From assembly GCF_002929495.1 (NCBI RefSeq), contig NZ_PJJJ01000027.1:94138-158137 (forward strand): DNA of 64,000 bases, written 5' to 3'. The notes under the pieces were generated by a model that was not told the DNA's origin, did not search any database, and saw only the letters and a list, made by a program, of their open reading frames with translations. This document shows positions 45,738 through 53,908 of this stretch, one piece after another (position 1 is the first letter of the stretch; every line of letters starts with the position of its first letter). This DNA is from Cryobacterium sp. Y82 (GTDB lineage Bacteria > Actinomycetota > Actinomycetes > Actinomycetales > Microbacteriaceae). Made by a program: the position numbers and the translations under genes.

Positions 45738-46532
45738 CTATGGAGAGGATGCGGCCGGGCTATCTGCCCGGATACGGGCTACTCGCGCCAGCACGCCGTC
45801 AACGATGGTCTTTTGTGGCAGCGCCCAGGCCGCGTGTCGTTGTTGAAGCCCGGTTACGAGCTCGTGCACCACTTCGTCGAGTGAACCTTGCACGCCTTCG
45901 TCGCGAACACTTCCCAGGCTTTCTCGTGACCAATCAAGTTTCATGGCGCTGTAGACCGCGTCCACGACCGGACGAAGTCGGTCGGGTGTTTCCAGCACGA
46001 TGCAAGCCGTGAGAAGCCTGGACCGGCGCATGGCGCGCTGAGCAAGTCCCACGATTTTCACCTGTCCCCGTGCATTTACGCTGTGGGCTCCTGCGCAATA
46101 TTCTCCAGGCACTGGACCCACTCGGGCGTCGATGCCCAGATCGCTCAGCACGTCCCGAAAACAGGCGGCGCCAGCATCGAAAGCCGCAATGTGATTGTCG
46201 AAGAGAGCCAGGGGTGCCATGAGGTCGATGACGAGGCACGTTTGGTCGTACGCCACCGCCCGTCCCCCCGCGAGGCGAATCACCGGGTCGAAGCCGAGCC
46301 TACGAGCAGCTGCCGACGCGCCAGCAAATTCGGGCATCAAACTTTCGCGGCGACTGAATGCCACGGTTGGAACCGGTCGATACGCCCTGATCCGAGCTTG
46401 AGGCTTGACATCCTCTTGCATCTCGCGAAGCAGACGCAAGCTTTCATCGATGTCGTCCTGGGCCGTGGTTCCGACCCGGCCCAGTGATAATTCCGGCAGG
46501 CCAGTGGGCAGCTGTTGTTTCGCCCCCGTCAT
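45738..46532 (-). CDS. Lipoate-protein ligase A-like protein
   Basis: A 264-residue biotin/lipoate ligase-fold protein, taken from the ATG at 46532. Motifs are RLAGGRAVAYD (86-96), GEYCAG (143-148) and the catalytic lysine Lys159 in VKIVGLAQRAMR. LplA enzymes or their octanoyltransferase relatives attach lipoate or octanoate to lipoyl domains. Only 1.2 kb from an operon with a free-standing lipoyl domain and E2 core, it is a good candidate to modify that domain. It is divergent from the SorC regulator. No strong ribosome-binding site was seen, so the start is uncertain. Confidence 0.8.
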   Translation of the reverse strand: MTGAKQQLPTGLPELSLGRVGTTAQDDIDESLRLLREMQEDVKPQARIRAYRPVPTVAFSRRESLMPEFAGASAAARRLGFDPVIRLAGGRAVAYDQTCLVIDLMAPLALFDNHIAAFDAGAACFRDVLSDLGIDARVGPVPGEYCAGAHSVNARGQVKIVGLAQRAMRRSRLLTACIVLETPDRLRPVVDAVYSAMKLDWSRESLGSVRDEGVQGSLDEVVHELVTGLQQRHAAWALPQKTIVDGVLARVARIRADSPAASSP

Positions 46533-46695
46533 GGCGTGCAAACGAGATTTGTGTGGGCACGTCGTGGGATCGCCATCCGTCAATCTCCTTGCCCGGGGAT
46601 TTGAACTAACCCAAGGCCGTAGTTTAGATCCAAATGGATATTCTTGCAATTGACGAATCTTGATACACTTGAGCGACCTAGGGAGAGGAAGAATC

Positions 46696-47661
46696 GTGGC
46701 TGCTGTTCCCGAACCGCGCCGCTTCATGACGAAGGTGGCGCGTATGTATTACACCCACGGCATCCGTCAGGTCGAGATTGCGTCGAGCCTGGGCATATCG
46801 CAAGCCCGCGTTTCCCGGCTGCTGCAAGCCGCAGAACAGGCGAAAATTGTGCGAACGATTGTCGTGATCCCCGAGGGCCTGCACGCGGAAATCGAAGAAG
46901 ATCTTCAGAAGCGCTACGGGTTGTCCCAGGCTCATGTCGTGGAGGCGCTGGATCCCAACGACGAGGCCGGCATCAATCGCGACCTCGGCGAGGCTGCCGC
47001 ATTGATCCTCTCGGCGATGCAACTATCGGGGAAAACCATTGGCTTCACTTCCTGGAGCCGGTCGCTGCGGTCACTCGTGTCTACTCTCGAACCGTCGAAA
47101 AAGAGATCCACCGCTACTCGCATCGTCGAAATGCTCGGAGACGTCGGCCCCCCACAGCTCCAGCATGATTCCACCCGATCCACGCAGCGCTTTGCCGACC
47201 TGATCGGGGGGACGCCCCTGTTCATCCGCGCTCCCGGGGTTCTGTCGTCCGCGGAAATGCGTGAAGCCATGATTAGCTACGACGTGCACACCCGCGAAGC
47301 AATCGCAGCGTTGGACGAGCTGGACGTCGCTCTGGTCGGTATTGGCACCTGCAACATCGATGCGCCGTTGGAGCCGGGTGGCAACTTTTTCACAGTAGAG
47401 CAATTCGAAATGGCGAAGTCGCTGGGCGCCGTGGGACAGATCAACCTCAGGTTCATCGATGCGGAGGGAATCCCGATCGTCAGCGAGCTCGACTCCCTAG
47501 TGATCGGTGTGACCCTGGCCCAGCTTCCGGCCAAGGGCGGACGATTTGCCGTCGCTGGTGGAAGGTCGAAATACGAGGCTGTGCGCGCAGCCCTTCGTGG
47601 CAACTGGATCGACACCCTGGTCACGGATATGGAAACCGCGGAGCGCCTCCTGCGCGAGTGA
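46696..47661 (+). CDS. SorC/DeoR-type sugar-binding transcriptional regulator
   Basis: A 321-residue regulator. I use the GTG at 46696, after GAGAGGAAG; an upstream TTG adds 12 residues. The N-terminal helix-turn-helix (GIRQVEIASSLGISQARVSRLL) precedes the SorC sugar-binding domain with VGIGTCNIDAPLEPGG and EGIPIVSELDSLVIGV. Relatives include EryD, LsrR and Bacillus DeoR/CggR, which bind phosphorylated sugars. Placed at the end of a 13-gene sugar/polyol operon, it is the leading candidate for its regulator, responding to a phosphorylated intermediate. Confidence 0.88.
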   Translation: MAAVPEPRRFMTKVARMYYTHGIRQVEIASSLGISQARVSRLLQAAEQAKIVRTIVVIPEGLHAEIEEDLQKRYGLSQAHVVEALDPNDEAGINRDLGEAAALILSAMQLSGKTIGFTSWSRSLRSLVSTLEPSKKRSTATRIVEMLGDVGPPQLQHDSTRSTQRFADLIGGTPLFIRAPGVLSSAEMREAMISYDVHTREAIAALDELDVALVGIGTCNIDAPLEPGGNFFTVEQFEMAKSLGAVGQINLRFIDAEGIPIVSELDSLVIGVTLAQLPAKGGRFAVAGGRSKYEAVRAALRGNWIDTLVTDMETAERLLRE

Positions 47662-47667
47662 TCTGCA

Positions 47668-47703
47668 GGTGGCGGTTGCCCGCGCAAACGAGCATCCGCC
47701 ACC
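47668..47703. terminator. Hairpin between convergent SorC and E2 genes
   Basis: GGTGGCGG (47668-47675) pairs with CCGCCACC (47696-47703) around a 20-nt loop, and flanking GCA/TGC bases can extend the stem with a bulge. It lies 7 bp after the regulator stop and 13 bp from the E2 stop, and could act in both directions. Confidence 0.5.
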
Positions 47704-47715
47704 GCCTGCGCGCTG

Positions 47716-48387
47716 TTAGAGCGGCGCCTCCAGCTCCGATTTCAACGCCGCAAGGAACCGGGCCGCAACGGCTCCGTCCAAAGCGCGGTGATCCGACGTC
47801 AATGTCAATTCCGCGATGGGGCGCCACGCCCCGCCGTCCTCGGTCCAGACATTTCGGCGGATCGTGGCTCCCACCGCCAGGATCGCAGCCTGGGGGGCAT
47901 TCACGATGGCGTCGAAGCGTGTCACACCGAGCATGCCGAGATTCGAAATCGTAAACGTTCCTCCGGTGATGTCCTCGCGCCCCAGTCCCCCGGTACGGGC
48001 ACGGCCGACAATGTCGCGCCTGCGCAGGGCGATCTCTTCGAGATCCAACTGATCAGCGTTGTGAATGATCGGTACTGTCAAACCCTTCTCCGTGGCAACC
48101 GCTATTCCAACGTGAGCTCGTTGAAAAGACACCACCGCTTCGCCATCGACGTGGACGTTCACCTCCGGCACGCTGGTCAGAGCATGCGCGGTCGCGCGAA
48201 CGAGCACGTCAGTCACTGTCGCTCCCGACACGACTTCCTTGGCACGCGATGCCTCCGTCATGTCGACTTCCACCGTGAGGTGGAACACAGGCGCTTCCCA
48301 CGCCACGACCATGCGTCGCGCCGCGGTGCGACGCATCCCCTTCAGCTCGGTGCGCTGGCCCTCGTCAAGTTCCAATGGTTGCGTCAT
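47716..48387 (-). CDS. Free-standing E2 acyltransferase catalytic domain
   Basis: A 223-residue protein comprising just the catalytic core of 2-oxoacid dehydrogenase E2 components. Start ATG overlaps the aldolase stop (ATGA). His200 and Asp204 of DHRALDG form the catalytic motif; TFTISNLGMLGV and FDAIVNAPQAAIL are core signatures. There is no lipoyl domain and no peripheral-subunit-binding domain, which ordinary E2 proteins (400-600 residues) carry. The lipoyl domain is instead encoded separately at 52619. It should transfer the acyl group from that carrier to CoA. Confidence 0.9.
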   Translation of the reverse strand: MTQPLELDEGQRTELKGMRRTAARRMVVAWEAPVFHLTVEVDMTEASRAKEVVSGATVTDVLVRATAHALTSVPEVNVHVDGEAVVSFQRAHVGIAVATEKGLTVPIIHNADQLDLEEIALRRRDIVGRARTGGLGREDITGGTFTISNLGMLGVTRFDAIVNAPQAAILAVGATIRRNVWTEDGGAWRPIAELTLTSDHRALDGAVAARFLAALKSELEAPL

Positions 48388-49259
48388 CACGCCCGCGCTT
48401 CGGTCAAAACGGTGGCCGTCGACGCACCGGCACACCCGTACTCACGCATCTTGGCGATCGTCGCTTCGATCATCTGGCGCTTTCCTTCGGACATAGCGTC
48501 TTCGAACTGACGGTCACCCTTGGCCCAGGTCTCTTCGATACCGCGTCGGAAGGCATGGCGGAGATCTGTATCGGCGTTCAACTTATGCACACCAGCCGCG
48601 ATCGCGGCGCTGATATCCGACGCTGGCACGCCCGACGCTCCGTGCAGTACAAGGGGAACGCCCGTGACGTCACGAATATGCTGGATGCGTTCGATGTCCA
48701 GGGGTAAAGGGTCCCCGGAGCTGATGCCGTGCATCACACCGGCCGAGATCGCCAGGAAGTCAACGCCGGTTTCCGCGACAAAACGTTCGGCTTCGTCGAC
48801 ATTGGTGTAGTGCGCTGACCAGTCGATCCCATTGGACGCATCGGGAATGCTGCCCAGTTCCGCTTCCACCGGAACGCCGAATGAATGTGCGACCTGAACG
48901 ACGTAGCGGGTCGTTTTCAGGTTTTCTTCAAACGGCAAGTGCGAGCCGTCGAACATGATCGAGTCGAATCCGAGGCGCAGGGCTTCGAAAACCTCGCCGT
49001 ATGTACCGTGGTCCAGGTGGATGACCGCATCCGCTTCTGTGCCGTCGAGTTCACGACGGGTCATGCGGTACGCGGCTTCGAGGCCCATGTGCGGAACGAT
49101 CGCTCGTCCAACTTGCAGGAACACTGGTGATTGAGAGCGAATGGACGCTGCGATCAGCGCTTGTGTGGTCTCAGGGTTGTGCATATTGAAACCACCTACC
49201 GCGTAGCCGCCTGCGCGGGCGCGGGCAACGTAGTTTTCGGCTGTATTCGGGGTCATCAT
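48387..49259 (-). CDS. Class II fructose-bisphosphate aldolase family protein
   Basis: A 290-residue zinc aldolase. Zinc ligands and active-site residues are visible in VIHLDHGTYGE, EAELGSI, SAGVMHG and LVLHGASGVP, followed by the phosphate-binding KLNADTDLR. The family (FbaA, GatY/KbaY) retro-aldol cleaves ketose phosphates to dihydroxyacetone phosphate and an aldehyde. AAAGGA precedes two adjacent ATGs. In this operon it should split an oxidised, phosphorylated product rather than act in glycolysis. Confidence 0.9.
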   Translation of the reverse strand: MMTPNTAENYVARARAGGYAVGGFNMHNPETTQALIAASIRSQSPVFLQVGRAIVPHMGLEAAYRMTRRELDGTEADAVIHLDHGTYGEVFEALRLGFDSIMFDGSHLPFEENLKTTRYVVQVAHSFGVPVEAELGSIPDASNGIDWSAHYTNVDEAERFVAETGVDFLAISAGVMHGISSGDPLPLDIERIQHIRDVTGVPLVLHGASGVPASDISAAIAAGVHKLNADTDLRHAFRRGIEETWAKGDRQFEDAMSEGKRQMIEATIAKMREYGCAGASTATVLTEARA

Positions 49260-49295
49260 GATCCTTTCAATTGGTTCAGTTGTTGGACTGGCACG

Positions 49296-50855
49296 TCAGT
49301 GTGCGGCCAGTATTGGGATGGAGCCTAGGACCGTTCCATTCGTCGGATGAGGCGGTGCCGGCGGCATCATGCGCGCCGATCGCACAGCCGCCTGCCAACC
49401 GCCATAAAGCTGGTCGCGGCGTTCGCTACTCATGCGAGGCTCGAATACTCGCTCCACACGCCACGTCTCGCGCACGAGATCTTGCGCGTTCCACAGACCT
49501 ATTTCTGCCCCGGCGATGTAGGCGACTCCGAGTGCGGTGCGTTCGAGGCCCTCCGGTCGAACGACCGGCAAGCCGAGGATGTCTGCCTGGAACTGGCACA
49601 GGAAGTTGTTGCAGACTGCTTTTCCATCTACCTTCAGCGACGTCACGTTCATACCGCCGGCGCGCAACGCGTCAAGATTGTCCCGCGTCTGATATGCCAT
49701 GGCTTCAAGCGCTGCGCGAACGATTTGATCGATGCCCGTGTCGAGAGTCAAACCAAAAATTGATGCCCGGACATCTTTGTCCCAGTAAGGATCGCAGAGG
49801 CCAGCGAACGCGGGAACGAAGTAGACGCCCTGCGTGTCTGTGACCCGTTCGGCAATGCGCTCCATCTCCGCTATAGATCCAACTGCCCGCATCTTGTCAC
49901 GCAGCCAATGCAGCGTCTGCCCGCTGTGGAATACCACCCCTTCGACTTCGTAGCTGGTCAGCCCCGGAATGTTCATCGCCACGCTGGTGGTCATTCCGGC
50001 CAGGAGCAGTGGGCTGCTCCCCACGTTAGCGACGAGCACGCCAGCAGTTCCAAACGTGTTCTTGACTGATCCCTCGTCGAAACATCCCTGCCCAAACAGA
50101 CCGGCCTGTTGATCGGCGACGACCGCGTGGATCGGTACGGGGTGGCCGACGCCGCCGGGAAGAATGCTGGGGTCAAGGTAGCCGAAGAGTGAACTGGAAG
50201 ACCGCACCTCGGGGAGTAGCTCCTGCGGGATTCCGTATACCTCGCAGAGGCGGTCGTCCCACTCGAGATCGTCGATGTTGAGCAGCGCCGTTCGCGACGC
50301 CGATGTCGCATCGGTGACATGCGCGCGCCCACCGGTGAGGTTCCAAACAAGCCAGGTGTCGACTGTTCCGGCAGCGTAGGCGCCCGTACCTGCAAGCGCT
50401 TTGAGCCCCGGGACGTTTTCGATGAACCATGCCAGCTTGGGGGCCGAGAAAAACGAGTCGTTCCGAAGCCCGGTGCGCATGCGGATCTCAGCGTCGAGCC
50501 CCATGTCTGACCAGCGTTGTACGATCTCATCGGTCTGGTGTGAAGACCACATGATCGCGTTGTGCACGGGTACAAAGGTGGATCGGTTCCAGATCAGACA
50601 GGTCTCGCGGTGAGTTGTCACCCCGACCGTTGCGATATCACGTGCCGTCAGCCCCGTCCGGTCCATTACCTCGTCGATCGCTGCCCGCATCGCACTCCAC
50701 AGCTGGGCCGGGTCAAGCTCGACCCAGCCGTGGTTCGGGAAAAGGGGCGTGATCGGATTTGATGCCTCGGCGACGATGCGTCCGTCCGCATCGACGAGTA
50801 CCGCCCTCGCGCTGCTCGACCCTTCGTCGAGCGCGAGAACATAGCGGCCGGTCAC
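49296..50855 (-). CDS. FGGY-family carbohydrate kinase, glycerol-kinase-like
   Basis: A 519-residue FGGY kinase of the GlpK group. GTG start overlaps the GlpD-type stop (GTGA). Relative to E. coli GlpK, Arg83/Glu84 (THRET), Trp103 and the catalytic Asp (Asp248, VADQQAGLFGQ) are kept. Tyr135 is Phe (NDSFFSAPK) and Phe270 is Val (Val273, TAGVLVAN). Both latter residues line the glycerol pocket in E. coli, so the substrate may be larger or more hydrophobic than glycerol. It is likely an ATP-dependent polyol kinase. Confidence 0.88.
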   Translation of the reverse strand: MTGRYVLALDEGSSSARAVLVDADGRIVAEASNPITPLFPNHGWVELDPAQLWSAMRAAIDEVMDRTGLTARDIATVGVTTHRETCLIWNRSTFVPVHNAIMWSSHQTDEIVQRWSDMGLDAEIRMRTGLRNDSFFSAPKLAWFIENVPGLKALAGTGAYAAGTVDTWLVWNLTGGRAHVTDATSASRTALLNIDDLEWDDRLCEVYGIPQELLPEVRSSSSLFGYLDPSILPGGVGHPVPIHAVVADQQAGLFGQGCFDEGSVKNTFGTAGVLVANVGSSPLLLAGMTTSVAMNIPGLTSYEVEGVVFHSGQTLHWLRDKMRAVGSIAEMERIAERVTDTQGVYFVPAFAGLCDPYWDKDVRASIFGLTLDTGIDQIVRAALEAMAYQTRDNLDALRAGGMNVTSLKVDGKAVCNNFLCQFQADILGLPVVRPEGLERTALGVAYIAGAEIGLWNAQDLVRETWRVERVFEPRMSSERRDQLYGGWQAAVRSARMMPPAPPHPTNGTVLGSIPILAAH

Positions 50856-52579
50856 GAGTCTGCCCGGCCGCCCTGGAGGCCGGCGCCGCCGACGGTCAAC
50901 CCATTTTCGCGTTCAGCGGATGTCGCGCGACCCGGAATTTGCGCAGTGGGCCGGCCGGGGACTGCCAGGTGACCGAGCCACTCAACGTAGCCGTCGAGTT
51001 CATTCTGGATGCGATTTTCGTCCCAGCCGCTGATGGCCGCGATGATCGTCGCGATCCGCTCGGCGCCTTCGATTCCGTGATCCGGTTCAAACGCCAGCAG
51101 AAGTCGTCTCGCCATGACGTCTGTGAGAGTACGCGCAAATTCCTCATTGATTGCAAAAACCACTTCAGCGGCCAAAGCCCCCGACTTCTCATCGACAATC
51201 TCGGCCAGACTGGCGTCGTTACCCACGAGAGCCACTATGTTCGCTGCCCGCACTCCGTACAGCGCCAGGAGGCGCTTTGCCACTCGTGGTGGCAAAGCAC
51301 CGTTCGCAATGAACGCCTTCGAGAACGCCGCATAGTTTGCCACTCGAGCACCAGGAAGTGGGCTCGTCAGCGTGATTGTTTTCACCTTCTTGGCGCCCAG
51401 GCTGCGAAGTGCCAAGTCGACGGCGTCCTCTGACAGCTGTCGGAAGGTCGTGAGCTTGCCCCCGATAACGGAGAAGAGGCCTTCGACGCCGTCTTTGGCG
51501 TGGTCGTGGATGATGTGGCTGCGCGGAATCTTCCATTCGGGCACACCGGGCGCATAGGGCAGTGGTCGCACTCCGCTGTAGGTGTAAAGAACATCACCGG
51601 TGGTGAGCTTGGCGCCCGGCACGAGAGTGTTGACCTCGTTGAGCAGATAATCGATTTCCGACTGTTCCGCGCGAGCAGAGTCCGGCTCCTCGTCAAAGAG
51701 GTTATCGGTGCACCCGATCAGGTATCTGTTCATCCACGGTATGACGAGCACCAGACGGCCATCCGCCTGTGACTCGTAGTACACGACGTCATGCGGCGCC
51801 CCGGGGAAGGGAGCTACGACAATGTGGCTTCCTTTGGAGCCGCCGATGAATCGAGGTGAACTGACTCCCTCAAAATCCGAGAGCAGGCGGTCGACCCACG
51901 GGCCAGCGGCGTTCATGACCACACGCCCATTCACGAAATGGCGCTCCCCTGTGATGGAATCGATGTACTGGACGCCGGTCACACGAGAACCGGACTTGAG
52001 TAGCCCGTCGACTCGCGAATGGGTGACGATGTCGGCCCCGTCACTCTTGGCTGCCACCGCGAGTTCAACGCAGAGTCGCTCAGCATATTCGACCTGCCCA
52101 TCGATGAAGACCGCCGAACCTGAAAGTCCGGCGGGCTCCATCCCAGTGAAGCGGGACAGCACAGCGCGTTTGGTCAGAATGCTGTGGTTGGGCTGCTTCT
52201 TGTCAAAGGACAGTACGTCATAGGCGATCATGCCCAGGCGGATCAACCATGACGGCCGCTTGTTGCGAGCATAGAAGGGCATGAGCAGAGGCACGGGCTT
52301 GACGAGGTGCGGAGCGAGCTTGAAGAGGCGCTCGCGCTCCTTCAGAGATTCGCGGACCAGGGCGAAGTCCTTGTGCTCGAGGTATCGCAGGCCTCCGTGA
52401 ATGAGTCGCCCCGACCATGCGGAGACACCACTGCAAATGTCTTCCTGGTCGATGACGATGGTTCGCAGCCCTCGCGCAGCCGCATCGCGGGCTATGCCAA
52501 GTCCGTTGATACCAGCACCGACGACGACGAGGTCGTACGGTGCGCGGGTGTCGCGCGCGTTCACCAAAGATGCGCTCAT
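50852..52579 (-). CDS. FAD-dependent glycerol-3-phosphate dehydrogenase family (GlpD/EryB-like)
   Basis: A 575-residue membrane-associated flavoenzyme. The N-terminal dinucleotide-binding motif is LVVVGAGINGLGIARDAAARG, then the GlpD signature SGRLIHGGLRYLEHKDF and MNAAGPWVD, with GVRPLPYAPG and VIGGKLTTFRQL near the FAD site, and a C-terminal all-alpha domain. GGAGGAG precedes the ATG. GlpD oxidises glycerol 3-phosphate, and EryB oxidises erythritol phosphate with electrons to quinone. The neighbouring kinase with an altered pocket leaves the exact phosphopolyol open. Confidence 0.9.
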   Translation of the reverse strand: MSASLVNARDTRAPYDLVVVGAGINGLGIARDAAARGLRTIVIDQEDICSGVSAWSGRLIHGGLRYLEHKDFALVRESLKERERLFKLAPHLVKPVPLLMPFYARNKRPSWLIRLGMIAYDVLSFDKKQPNHSILTKRAVLSRFTGMEPAGLSGSAVFIDGQVEYAERLCVELAVAAKSDGADIVTHSRVDGLLKSGSRVTGVQYIDSITGERHFVNGRVVMNAAGPWVDRLLSDFEGVSSPRFIGGSKGSHIVVAPFPGAPHDVVYYESQADGRLVLVIPWMNRYLIGCTDNLFDEEPDSARAEQSEIDYLLNEVNTLVPGAKLTTGDVLYTYSGVRPLPYAPGVPEWKIPRSHIIHDHAKDGVEGLFSVIGGKLTTFRQLSEDAVDLALRSLGAKKVKTITLTSPLPGARVANYAAFSKAFIANGALPPRVAKRLLALYGVRAANIVALVGNDASLAEIVDEKSGALAAEVVFAINEEFARTLTDVMARRLLLAFEPDHGIEGAERIATIIAAISGWDENRIQNELDGYVEWLGHLAVPGRPTAQIPGRATSAERENGLTVGGAGLQGGRADS

Positions 52580-52618
52580 GGCTCCTCCTGCTTCGTTGTT
52601 TTTTGTCTAAGCTCGCGT

Positions 52619-52861
52619 TTATTCGGTTTCGATCACGGCAAGAATGGTGCGGACCTCGACTGAGGCACCTTCCTTAACCAGGATCTCGACCAGGGTTCCC
52701 GTAGCAGGTGACTCCAGGGTTTCCTCAACCTTCTCCGCCTCAACCTCCGCCAGTGGTTCGTCCTCGTCGACGTGGTCGCCCACCTTCTTGAGCCACTCCA
52801 CGATCGCCCCTTCGCTCATTCCCATTCCCCACTGGGGAAGCAACACATCTATGCGAGCCAT
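52619..52861 (-). CDS. Free-standing lipoyl-domain protein
   Basis: An 80-residue protein that is a single biotinyl/lipoyl domain, with no other domain. The lipoylation lysine is Lys44 in EAEKVEETL. GAGGAA precedes the ATG. Such a domain is normally the N-terminal part of E2; here it is encoded between E1 beta and the GlpD-type gene, and the E2 core lies 4.2 kb downstream in the same operon. It should shuttle acyl groups from E1 to the E2 core. The nearby ligase-like gene may lipoylate it. Confidence 0.92.
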   Translation of the reverse strand: MARIDVLLPQWGMGMSEGAIVEWLKKVGDHVDEDEPLAEVEAEKVEETLESPATGTLVEILVKEGASVEVRTILAVIETE

Positions 52862-52879
52862 TAGATTCCTCTTTCGTTA

Positions 52880-53908
52880 TTAGACTGCGGTTGCGACCGG
52901 CTGAAGCGCCGGCAGGTCGACCACGCGACGAATGGCGGCCGCGATAGTGGCTCGAGTCGGGTACATCTGCTTTTCCAGCGATGGGCTGAAGGGGATCTGC
53001 ATGTCCGGTGCGGTCACACGAATGATCGGGGCTTTGAGAGAGTCAAAGATTTCTTCCGCGACAAGCGCACTGATTTCCGCCGCGGCACCGCAGGTACGGT
53101 GAGCAGGTTCCGCCACAATCAGTCGACCTGTCTTCGCCACTGATCGCAGAATGGCATTGCGATCGAGAGGGACGAGCGTGCGGGGGTCGATGACCTCAAC
53201 AGACACGCCTTCCTTCGCAAGTTCTTCTGCGGCAGCCACGGCTTCCGGCACCGAACTCGATATGGCTACGACTGTGACATCGGTCCCCTCACGCGCCGTG
53301 CGGGCAACGCCCAGCGGCACCCAGAACTCGTTCTCATCGACGTCCTCCTTCGTGCTCCACAAGAGGCAGGCCTCGAAACTGAGCACCGGGTCGTCGGAGT
53401 CGACCGCTGAGCGGAGTAGCCCCTTGGCGTCTGCGGGCGTGGCGGGCGCGATGATCTTGAGGCCCGGAACGTTCATGAACATCGGATACGGACGGTCCGA
53501 GTGGTGCGCCCCGGTGTTCAGTCCGTAGAACATGGCAGAGCGAAAAACCACGGGCATCGAGGCCTGGCCGCCGAACATGTACCGATTCTTTGCTACCTGG
53601 TTCACGAACTGATCCATAGCCATGTAAAGGAAGCTGGAGTAGGAGAGGTCGACTATCGGGCGCAGCCCGGTCATCGCAGCACCAGCTGCCGCGCCGACAA
53701 TGCCCTCCTCGGAGATCGGGGTGTTGCGAATGCGGTTCTTGCCGTACCGCTGCAGAAAATCACCCTTGTCGCTGCGGGATTTGCCACCGCCGGTGGTGCC
53801 ATAGACATTGGCTTCAACGTCTTCGCCGATGATAATGACGCGCTCGTCAGCGTCCATCGCCTCGCGCTGGGCTGCCCCAATAGCACCCAAATAGCTCATC
53901 ACAGTCAT
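52880..53908 (-). CDS. 2-oxoacid/acetoin dehydrogenase E1 beta subunit
   Basis: A 342-residue transketolase-like E1 beta component. Segments such as FGTTGG-like YGTTGGGKSRSDKGDF, PISEEGIVGAAAGAAM, FRSAMFYGLNTGAHHSD, and the C-terminal LIVAEPAHRTCGAAAEI match AcoB/PdhB. It overlaps E1 alpha (ATGA). The E1 alpha2-beta2 tetramer uses thiamine diphosphate to cleave a 2-oxo acid or acetoin and reductively acylate lipoate. Features distinguishing acetoin, pyruvate and branched-chain substrates cannot be read with certainty. Confidence 0.9.
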   Translation of the reverse strand: MTVMSYLGAIGAAQREAMDADERVIIIGEDVEANVYGTTGGGKSRSDKGDFLQRYGKNRIRNTPISEEGIVGAAAGAAMTGLRPIVDLSYSSFLYMAMDQFVNQVAKNRYMFGGQASMPVVFRSAMFYGLNTGAHHSDRPYPMFMNVPGLKIIAPATPADAKGLLRSAVDSDDPVLSFEACLLWSTKEDVDENEFWVPLGVARTAREGTDVTVVAISSSVPEAVAAAEELAKEGVSVEVIDPRTLVPLDRNAILRSVAKTGRLIVAEPAHRTCGAAAEISALVAEEIFDSLKAPIIRVTAPDMQIPFSPSLEKQMYPTRATIAAAIRRVVDLPALQPVATAV

